Positions 28,897 through 37,425 of a stretch of 37,425 bases of DNA are shown here, piece by piece; the first letter of the stretch is position 1; every line of letters starts with the position of its first letter. This DNA comes from Blastococcus sp. MG754426. Its GTDB lineage: Bacteria > Actinomycetota > Actinomycetes > Mycobacteriales > Geodermatophilaceae. A program made the translations under genes and the position numbers. The notes beneath the pieces were generated by a model. It saw nothing but the letters and a program-made list of their open reading frames with translations, did no database searches and was not told the origin of the DNA. The stretch spans positions 1 to 37,425 of the forward strand of contig NZ_SSXC01000037.1 of NCBI RefSeq assembly GCF_021699055.1. Direction: 5' to 3'.

Positions 28897-28897
<1 letters not shown>
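26150..28897 (+). CDS. DUF1156 adenine-specific DNA methylase with Zn ribbon
   Basis: This 915-aa protein is a DUF1156 (COG1743-type) methylase. The N-terminal DUF1156 signature is present: IEVALPLEAINRESAREKSI, then [20 protein letters not shown]. SAM-binding motif I is DPFAGGGS (116-123). A zinc ribbon is formed by Cys 229/234 and Cys 290/293 (CPNPAC and CLVC). Catalytic motif IV is DPPYYDNIGYADL from Asp 511, the N6-adenine type. It would mark host DNA or set targets for the co-encoded ATPase and helicase. Start is GTG 26150 with AAGGA upstream, overlapping the peptidase stop; the stop overlaps the next ATG (TGATG at 28895-28899). The middle of the gene (about 27230-28130) is clearly poorer in GC than both ends, suggesting mosaic origin of the catalytic and target-recognition part. 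Confidence 0.92.
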
Positions 28898-32226
<3,329 letters not shown>

Positions 32227-32237
32227 GACACCGGTAG

Positions 32238-34223
32238 ATGGCCATCAGCACCGCCCACATGCCTATCAGCGAGTTGATGGGCAAGGTCACCCGAGGGGAA
32301 CTCCGCCTGCCGGAGATCCAGCGGGGATACGTGTGGAAGCCCCCACAGGTCGCCAAGCTGCTGGATTCGCTGTACCGCGATTACCCATCCGGCTCGCTGC
32401 TCCTCTGGGAGGCGGAGTCCGACCCCGAGACACGACCGATGAGGACCTCGGCCGGGACGCAACCCGCTGCCCAATCGGCTCTCTACCTGCTCGACGGGCA
32501 GCAGCGCCTCACGTCCCTACACCGTGTCTTCAGCGGTCACCCGAACGCCGACATCGTCTTCAACGTAGAAACCGAGTCTTTCCAGAACCAGAGTGCGGCG
32601 ACCAAGAAGGATCCCCGCTGGCTCAGGGTGCACGACTTGCTGCACGGCACACAGATGTATCAACTTGTCAGTGGCATGAAGCAGGCACTGCCCGCCCTCG
32701 ATGAGCAAACCGTTTTCGACCGAATCACCCGCGTACACCGAATCAAGGACTACCGCTACTACCTAGAGACGCTGCGCGAGCTTTCGTACCTGGAAGTAAC
32801 GGACATCTTTGTCCGCGTCAACAGTCGGGGGCGGACGCTCCGCGCCACGGACCTCGCTCTCGCGACGCTCAGTGCACGTTGGCCTGGCGTGCTAGGCAAA
32901 TTTGAAGGTGAAAGCAGTACTTGGCAGAAGGCTTCGTTCCCTGACCTGGACACGGGCTTCCTCACCCGCGCCATGACCGCGGCGCTCCTCGGTCGCGGCC
33001 CGTCCCAATGGTCTCTGGGCCGCTTAACCGCAGCGACCGACGAGGAGCTCGACACTGCCTGGGCGACCGTGCGTCGCGGGCTCGCACACCTCGTGCCACT
33101 GCTGAAGAACAACCTCGGCGTGCAGCACTCGTCACTGCTGCCTTCTGTGCTCGCCCTCGTGCCTCTGGTGGTGCTTCTGGGCGAGCGCCCAGACGCCCCG
33201 CTGGCTGAGCGAGACCGCGACGCTCTCCTATATTGGTTGCTGGCAGCCACTATCCGGAACCGCTACAGCGGCTCGACGGACACCGTCCTCAGCCAAGACA
33301 TTCCCGCCGTCAGGAAGCCCGACGGGATTCGAGCTCTCCTCGACAACCTGGGGCTGCTCGGCGGTCGGGTGTCGGTATCTTCCGAGGATCTTGCGGGGCG
33401 CGGGCAAGGCAGCCCCTACTTCTTCTTGAGCTTCCTTGTGGCGAAGCGCGCGGGGGCTACGGATTGGTGGTTCGGTAGTGCGATCGACGCCACGGCGCAA
33501 GGCAGCCAGAAGCTGCAATACCACCACATACATCCGCGAGCCACGCTGAAGCAGAAGTACTCCAAGCATGACATCAACGACCTGGCGAATCTTGCATTCA
33601 TCTCAGGGAAGGCCAACCTGAAGATCTCGGACCGCTCGCCGTCGGCCTATTTTCCTGAGCTCGAACAGATGGGCGCCGAGAGCCTGGCGAAGCACTTCGT
33701 TCCCGACGACTCATCACTACGGACCGCGGACTCCTATCCGGCTTTCGTCTTGCGCAGGCGCGAGATGCTTGCAGAAGCCATGACGTCCTTGCTGAACTCG
33801 TTGGCACCGGCCTACCTTGGACCGGCTACTAACGGGACGGATCCGCTGACGGGATTGTCCCTTGATCTTGATCTTTACCAGAGCAGCTGGGACGAGCCGA
33901 AGCTCGTTGTGCGAGCGACTACCCCGAGCAGTGAATGGCGTTGCATACTTGATTTGAGCGCTTTTGAGCAGGCTCTCGATGAGGCCGCCCAAGGTGTCGT
34001 GAGCGACCTAGCCTTATCCGGGGCCGACGGAGTCGTGCGGCCGGCGGACAACGGCCTCGAGGTGGAGTTGGGCCCGTTCGTCGTGGAAGGGCGACGTGAG
34101 GATTGGCAGTCGGCTCTCGACAGAGAGCGAGCCGACGCGATTCCGCTCTCTCAGCTACCCCATATTGACGCCGTCGCATGGGAAGGCGAGCGAGCCCGCT
34201 TCCCCATCGCCAGCAGTGACTGA
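32238..34223 (+). CDS. DUF262/HNH GmrSD-like restriction protein
   Basis: This 661-aa protein begins with a DUF262 domain: LPEIQRGYVWKPPQVAKLLD from residue 24, YPSGSLLLWE, and LLDGQQRLTSLH with Asp 86, the ParB-like nucleotide-using motif. An HNH-type nuclease region has HHIHP (429-433) followed by INDLANLAFISGKANLKIS, as in DUF1524-type GmrD parts. The C-terminal 150 residues look like an extra helical/beta domain. GmrSD proteins are type IV enzymes that cut modified (for example glucosylated) phage DNA using NTP. ATG 32238 lies 11 bases after the ATPase stop, so it is the last gene of the five-gene operon. Parts of the gene, for instance around 33840-33900, are lower in GC than the operon average. 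In this setting it may cut phage DNA that carries modifications which evade the methylase-based part. Confidence 0.9.
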   Translation: MAISTAHMPISELMGKVTRGELRLPEIQRGYVWKPPQVAKLLDSLYRDYPSGSLLLWEAESDPETRPMRTSAGTQPAAQSALYLLDGQQRLTSLHRVFSGHPNADIVFNVETESFQNQSAATKKDPRWLRVHDLLHGTQMYQLVSGMKQALPALDEQTVFDRITRVHRIKDYRYYLETLRELSYLEVTDIFVRVNSRGRTLRATDLALATLSARWPGVLGKFEGESSTWQKASFPDLDTGFLTRAMTAALLGRGPSQWSLGRLTAATDEELDTAWATVRRGLAHLVPLLKNNLGVQHSSLLPSVLALVPLVVLLGERPDAPLAERDRDALLYWLLAATIRNRYSGSTDTVLSQDIPAVRKPDGIRALLDNLGLLGGRVSVSSEDLAGRGQGSPYFFLSFLVAKRAGATDWWFGSAIDATAQGSQKLQYHHIHPRATLKQKYSKHDINDLANLAFISGKANLKISDRSPSAYFPELEQMGAESLAKHFVPDDSSLRTADSYPAFVLRRREMLAEAMTSLLNSLAPAYLGPATNGTDPLTGLSLDLDLYQSSWDEPKLVVRATTPSSEWRCILDLSAFEQALDEAAQGVVSDLALSGADGVVRPADNGLEVELGPFVVEGRREDWQSALDRERADAIPLSQLPHIDAVAWEGERARFPIASSD

Positions 34224-34252
34224 CGACATACACGCCTGACCTGGGTCAGAAT

Positions 34253-34265
34253 CGCGCATTGCGCG
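34253..34265. terminator. Possible weak hairpin between convergent genes
   Basis: CGCGC (34253-34257), loop ATT, GCGCG (34261-34265) lies between the convergent DUF262 gene and the small minus-strand gene. The stem is only five base pairs and lacks a U-rich tail, so terminator function is uncertain. Confidence 0.2.
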
Positions 34266-34271
34266 GCGCCG

Positions 34272-34679
34272 TTAGAGGCGGTCAATCCAGGTGTCTCCGT
34301 CGCGGTCGTCCCACGCGGACCCTTGACTGCCCTCTCGCGCCGGACTGAGCCACGACAGGACTTGCAACGCCTCAGCACGCGTTAAGGACCGCAACGCCTC
34401 AACGGGGCGCCCTACGGCAGCCTCGACTGCTTGCTGCCGCTCGTCCATCGTGGTGAAGTCACGGGCGGTCAGCGCTGTCCTGATGGCGTCGACGAGCCAG
34501 TCGGCTATGGGCGCTTCTCGAATAGCCGGCTGATCCGACTCCTTCACTGGTTCGTCACCGAAGAGCGAGAGGTCAGCTGGCACGCGTTTGATGGTATGGG
34601 TCGTGACGGCGGCCGTGCACAACGGAACAGATATCCCATCGTCCGTGATCGTTCGGCGCCCTACGCCGACACCGAGCAC
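34272..34679 (-). CDS. Small hypothetical protein at the island's right end
   Basis: This minus-strand frame encodes 135 aa from a GTG at 34679 to TAA 34272. The C-terminal two thirds look like a genuine compact protein: ADWLVDAIRTALTARDF, DERQQAVEAAVGRPVEALRS, LTRAEALQVLSWL and a terminal AWDDRDGDTWIDRL. The pattern of amphipathic helices ending in an acidic WDDRD..TWIDRL tail reminds me of C-terminal segments seen in actinobacterial defence-associated proteins, but I cannot name a family. The first 35 residues look less protein-like and no SD is visible at GTG 34679. The true start may be internal, or this may be the 3' remnant of a longer gene. It converges with the DUF262 gene. Confidence 0.5.
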   Translation of the reverse strand: MLGVGVGRRTITDDGISVPLCTAAVTTHTIKRVPADLSLFGDEPVKESDQPAIREAPIADWLVDAIRTALTARDFTTMDERQQAVEAAVGRPVEALRSLTRAEALQVLSWLSPAREGSQGSAWDDRDGDTWIDRL

Positions 34680-34687
34680 GAGACGTG

Positions 34688-34963
34688 GGAGCCGGCTCTC
34701 GAGGGGGCTGACCGGCGTCGGCAGGCCTGCGCATCCGTCAAGGTCGACCCGACGACGGAGGTGTCCCGCGCCGCTGCCGTCGTCGTCAGCTCGTCGCCAG
34801 CTACGGCTGCTGCGGCGCCCAGCGACGCGACCGTGGCAACCGCGCAGGCGACGTCCACGTGGGGGAATGCCCGAGCCAAGCCGATGACAAAGCCCGGCCC
34901 CTCCGCCCGACCCGCGGACGCCTTGACTCCACCGGCCCCACTGTCGAGCTCAGCTAGCTAATC
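34688..34963 (-). pseudogene. Coding-like stretch without a start, possible gene relic
   Basis: On the minus strand, a frame right after a TAG near 34961-34963 reads LAELDSGAGGVKASAGRAEG, then GFVIGLARAFPHVDVACAVA and AGDELTTTAAARDTSVVGST. By eye it has strong GC at third positions and a protein-like pattern, but contains no ATG or GTG at its head, only a TTG well inside. The end is frayed into a Cys/Arg-rich tail. I read it as a possible fragment of a decayed gene. It could also be a chance frame in GC-rich DNA. Confidence 0.25.
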
Positions 34964-35179
34964 AGGTGTACCGGCCAGAATCGGGTTGAGCTCCGGTGCG
35001 GAAACGCGCCACCAAGCAACTCACCCTCCACGGTTCTCCTTGGTACCGACGCGACAGTTACGAATCGGCACGAACACTGCCCGCACGCGCTCGAGTTGAC
35101 AGCGGGCGGCACTTGGGCACGATGACCTGGGCGGACGCCGTCGGGGCGCCGCGCGCCTGTCCCCGGAAGGGAGGGCGTC
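34964..35179. other. Intergenic region before the ABM-like gene
   Basis: No gene is evident. A TTGACA hexamer at 35096-35101 could be a -35 box for the downstream gene, but the bases 17-19 nt further on do not form a good -10 element. The strong SD GGAAGGGAGGG sits just before 35180. Confidence 0.35.
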
Positions 35180-35803
35180 ATGCACGCCCGCACCACCACG
35201 ATCACCGCCGACCCGTCCCGCATCGACGCCGGCATCGCCGACGTCCGCGACAACGTCATGCCCGCCGTGAGCGGCATGGACGGCTGCGTCGGGCTGTCGA
35301 TGCTGTGCGACCGCGACTCCGGCCGCTGCATCGTCACCACCGCCTGGGAGAACGAGGACGCCATGGCCGCGACCCGCGACGCGGTCCGGCAGATGCGCGA
35401 GCACGCGACCCAGCAGTTCGGCGCCGAGGCACCCGAGGTGCGCGAGTGGGAGATCGTGGCGATGCACCGGCTGCACCCCGTGAACGACGACTCCTGCGCC
35501 CGGGTCACCTGGTCCCGCGTCGACCCGGCCACCCTCGACAAGGTCCTCGACGTCTTCCGCACCGACCTCATCCCGCGGATGGACGAGATGCCCGGCTTCT
35601 GCAGCCTCAGCCTCATGCTCGACCGGCAGACCGGCGACAACTCCCTCACCGCCGTCTACGCCGACCGCCGCTCCATGGAGGCCTCCCGCCAGCGGGCCAT
35701 GTACATCCGCGACGAGTTCCGCAGGGCGCTGCGCATGTCGGCCACCGACGTCGCCGACTTCGACGTCGTCCTGCACCACCTGCGGGTCCCCGAGCTGGTC
35801 TGA
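35180..35803 (+). CDS. Tandem ABM-like dimeric alpha/beta-barrel protein
   Basis: This 207-aa protein consists of two similar halves (about 1-95 and 105-205). Each starts with a beta strand, then a helix (for example DPSRIDAGIADVRDNVMPAV and DPATLDKVLDVFRTDLIPRM), a GFCSLSLMLDR-type strand and a strand with W.. or Y.. before a second helix. This is the antibiotic-biosynthesis-monooxygenase/dimeric alpha-beta barrel fold in duplicate. Such proteins are monooxygenases or small-molecule binding enzymes, and often nothing more can be said. ATG 35180 has a strong GGAAGGGAGGG upstream. Codon use and GC are typical of a core actinobacterial gene, so it marks the flank outside the defence island. The substrate is unknown. 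Confidence 0.78.
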   Translation: MHARTTTITADPSRIDAGIADVRDNVMPAVSGMDGCVGLSMLCDRDSGRCIVTTAWENEDAMAATRDAVRQMREHATQQFGAEAPEVREWEIVAMHRLHPVNDDSCARVTWSRVDPATLDKVLDVFRTDLIPRMDEMPGFCSLSLMLDRQTGDNSLTAVYADRRSMEASRQRAMYIRDEFRRALRMSATDVADFDVVLHHLRVPELV

Positions 35804-35898
35804 GGGACGGCCTCCCCCGGCGCCCGCAGAGGCCGGTGCATCGACCACCCGTGGGCCGGGGCGGCGGGGCACGTCCCACCGCGCCGGGCCGGTGGTCG

Positions 35899-35914
35899 CG
35901 CGAGCCGGCTCGCG
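35899..35914. terminator. Perfect 16-base palindrome between convergent genes
   Basis: CGCGAGCCGGCTCGCG is fully self-complementary and lies between the 3' ends of the ABM-like gene and the MaoC-like gene. As RNA it gives a six-pair stem on a CCGG loop in either direction, suitable for a bidirectional terminator of the U-tract-less kind common in actinobacteria. A binding site is the alternative. Confidence 0.35.
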
Positions 35915-35924
35915 ACGCCGGGCA

Positions 35925-36731
35925 TCAGGCCGCGTTCAGCCGGTACAGCGCGGTGTGGTGGACGTGCAGCACCGGCTCTCCGCCGGCCAGCACGAGCGCG
36001 TCGTACCGGACCTCGTCGTGGCGGCCACGCCGGCCCACGTCGGTGACCCGACCGTGCGCGGTCAGCTCCACGGGCAGCCGCGCGAGGCCGAGGAAGCGGC
36101 AGTCGCTGGAGGTGTGGATCCACGGCCCCAGGGCGACGTTGCGCATGAGCAGCTCGTTGACCAGCCGCAGCAGCAACCCCGGGTGCACCAGCGCCTCCCG
36201 CCGGTACAGCTCCAGCGGCTCGCCGATGGCATCCAGGTACCACGCGTTGCGCTCCGCCGTCCCGGCCTCGGAGACGCTGCCCATCGGGCCGACGACCGGG
36301 TCGGCCACCGGCTCGGGCGGTGCCGCGACCTGCCGGAAACCGGTGAGATCGGGCCGGTCCGCGCCGAGCCCGGCCGAACCGACGCACCGCACCTCCCCCG
36401 ACGGGTGGCTGACCGTGAGCCGGCCCTCGGCCGGATCGACGAGCAGCTCGTCCCCGTCGTAGGTGGGCCGCCGGAAGCGCAGGTCGATCCGGCCCCGGGA
36501 GAGCCACTCCGCTCCCCAGGCGGCCACCAGCGGCGTCGTCGTGCGGGCGAACAGCTCGACGCCGGGCACCAGCGCCCCGGAGAACCCGTAGCGCCGCGCG
36601 ACGTCGTCCTCGTGGATCTTGTTGGTCGACTCCTCGACGACGCGGGCCACGAAGCGGTGTGGTTCGGGATCGGTCACGTCGCCGGATGCTGCCGTGCCGG
36701 CCACCCGGTGTCGACACCCGCGGCTGAGCAT
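35925..36731 (-). CDS. MaoC-like hotdog-fold dehydratase-type protein
   Basis: The protein has an N-terminal hotdog region with EESTNKIHEDDVARRYGFSG, ALVPGVELFARTTTPLVAAW and LRFRRPTYDGDEL, which matches MaoC/R-hydratase-like proteins: a His/Asp-containing helix start, then FRRP..GD. The C-terminal half appears to be a second, degenerate copy ending in HHTALYRLNAA. It probably acts on acyl-CoA or a related thioester as hydratase or thioesterase-like enzyme; the substrate is unknown. Start is uncertain. ATG 36731 (268 aa) has GGAGGG upstream, while GTG 36677 (VTDPEPHRF..., 250 aa) is closer to the conserved domain. It is transcribed towards the ABM-like gene and divergently from the small gene at 36845. 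Confidence 0.72.
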   Translation of the reverse strand: MLSRGCRHRVAGTAASGDVTDPEPHRFVARVVEESTNKIHEDDVARRYGFSGALVPGVELFARTTTPLVAAWGAEWLSRGRIDLRFRRPTYDGDELLVDPAEGRLTVSHPSGEVRCVGSAGLGADRPDLTGFRQVAAPPEPVADPVVGPMGSVSEAGTAERNAWYLDAIGEPLELYRREALVHPGLLLRLVNELLMRNVALGPWIHTSSDCRFLGLARLPVELTAHGRVTDVGRRGRHDEVRYDALVLAGGEPVLHVHHTALYRLNAA

Positions 36732-36844
36732 CCCGCTCGCCCTCCGCGCCTTTCCGGAGCGGATCGTCCGTCCCGAGCAGGACGCCGCCTGCCCGTAGAG
36801 CACCACCGGTCACGCAGCCGCGGCAGCCCGCCGATGAGGCAGCC

Positions 36845-37078
36845 ATGACCAGTGGACATGTCGGTCCTGCGGAAGCGGCGCACGCGGCGGCGGCCAGCGC
36901 CATCCAGGAGCTCTACGACGAGGCGCTCCGTCACCTCGACGCCGTCGCCCGCTCCCTGGAGGCGGCCGGCCCGGCGGCGCAGGAGGCCGGCGAGCCGCCG
37001 AAGCCCCGTACGGATGCGGTTCACCCGACCCTGGAGCTCCCCCGCCGGCTGCTCTCCCCGGTGGCCGACGCAGCCTGA
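36845..37078 (+). CDS. Small hypothetical helical protein
   Basis: This 77-aa frame runs from ATG 36845, with GAGG upstream, to TGA 37078. It contains an amphipathic helix (AAASAIQELYDEALRHLDAV) and an Ala/Pro-rich second half. No family is recognised. It sits 46 bases before the tautomerase gene on the same strand and may be co-transcribed with it. Being short and Ala-rich, it could be a spurious frame. Confidence 0.45.
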   Translation: MTSGHVGPAEAAHAAAASAIQELYDEALRHLDAVARSLEAAGPAAQEAGEPPKPRTDAVHPTLELPRRLLSPVADAA

Positions 37079-37124
37079 CGAGCGCCGAGTGGTCGCTCGG
37101 GGCCGGCTGGGTCGAGGATGCGGC

Positions 37125-37331
37125 ATGCCCTTCATCCAGATCACGATGATCGCCGGCCGCACCGAGGAGCAGAAGCGCGATCTGCTCGCCGCGGTCAGCC
37201 AGGCCACGACCGACAGCATCGGCGCTCCGCCGGAGACGGTGCGGGCCTGGATCGTCGAGGTGCCGCCGACCGACATCGCGGTGGCCGGCGAGACGCACGC
37301 CGACCGCCGCGCGAGGGCCGACCAGGGCTGA
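37125..37331 (+). CDS. 4-oxalocrotonate tautomerase family protein
   Basis: This 68-aa protein begins MPFIQITMIAGRTEEQKRDL, the classic start of the 4-oxalocrotonate tautomerase family. The proline directly after Met becomes the catalytic N-terminal base. ETVRAWIVEVPPTDIAVAGE continues the expected strand pattern. Family members are small hexameric or trimeric enzymes that interconvert keto and enol acids, often in aromatic degradation; the actual substrate here is unknown. GAGG at 37114-37117 is a suitable SD. Length fits the family. Confidence 0.9.
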   Translation: MPFIQITMIAGRTEEQKRDLLAAVSQATTDSIGAPPETVRAWIVEVPPTDIAVAGETHADRRARADQG

Positions 37332-37425
37332 GCCTGAATCCACCGGTCCTGAGCGGGTGATCGGTGTGGCAACGAGAAGAGGGTGCTTCTGAGCTGGACG
37401 ATCACGGTTACCAGGCCAAGATCGT

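Noticed and set aside
34431..34961. Plus-strand 176-codon frame over the right-end relics
   Set aside because: It reads Ala/Ser/Pro-rich at its end and is antisense to the more protein-like minus-strand frames.
37332..37425. Start of another gene at the right edge
   Set aside because: A GTG near 37360 is followed by only a few codons before a stop, and no other frame shows a supported start.

Overview
The window is high-GC DNA with GTG/TTG starts, ATGA-type stop/start overlaps and strong GC3 bias, as expected for an actinobacterium; Geodermatophilaceae or a similar high-GC family is plausible, but that is inference. About 34 kb of it is a defence island made almost entirely of large helicases, nucleases, a DNA methylase and AAA-type ATPases. 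It lies between a broken gene at the left edge and ordinary small metabolic genes at the right. I found no tRNA, rRNA, transposase, integrase or CRISPR array.

Layout. (1) Positions 1-623: the 3' tail of an unidentified gene and a 5'-truncated DUF4268 remnant. (2) Positions 624-16091, plus strand: four very large genes. These are an AddB-like nuclease with no visible Walker A, an AddA-like UvrD helicase-nuclease, a 1966-aa DUF4011/SF1 helicase/Vsr-type nuclease/DUF3320 protein with an N-terminal transglutaminase-like region, and a PLD nuclease/SF2 helicase/DUF3427 protein. Genes 1-2 and 3-4 overlap by ATGA; a 146-base gap separates the pairs. (3) Positions 16396-21113, minus strand: an uncharacterised 638-aa coiled-coil protein followed by a HelD/HelR-type RNA-polymerase-associated helicase with an unusual C-terminal extension. 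(4) Positions 21430-34223, plus strand: a compact five-gene operon. It encodes a SNF2-type helicase with DUF3883, an ArdC-like/ImmA-IrrE-type metallopeptidase, a DUF1156 adenine methylase, a HEPN-DUF499 ATPase and a DUF262/HNH GmrSD-like nuclease. (5) Positions 34272-35100: a small minus-strand gene and a stretch that looks like decayed coding sequence. (6) Positions 35180 to the end: tandem ABM-like protein, MaoC-like hotdog protein, a small hypothetical and a 4-oxalocrotonate tautomerase-like protein.

How the genes may work together (inference). The first operon could be a DNA-degradation module whose members each pair a motor with a nuclease. The five-gene operon has the parts of a modification-based defence system: methylase for self-marking, DUF499 ATPase related in type to BREX BrxC/PglY, SNF2 helicase as in DISARM DrmD, a HEPN RNase candidate for abortive action, a modification-dependent nuclease, and a metallopeptidase that may act as sensor or regulator. 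DrmA/DrmB/DrmC and PglZ are absent, so it is neither canonical DISARM nor canonical BREX. Inverted repeats lie right at the ribosome-binding sites of both plus-strand operons, and a palindrome lies in the leader of the minus-strand pair, suggesting that each module is separately controlled.
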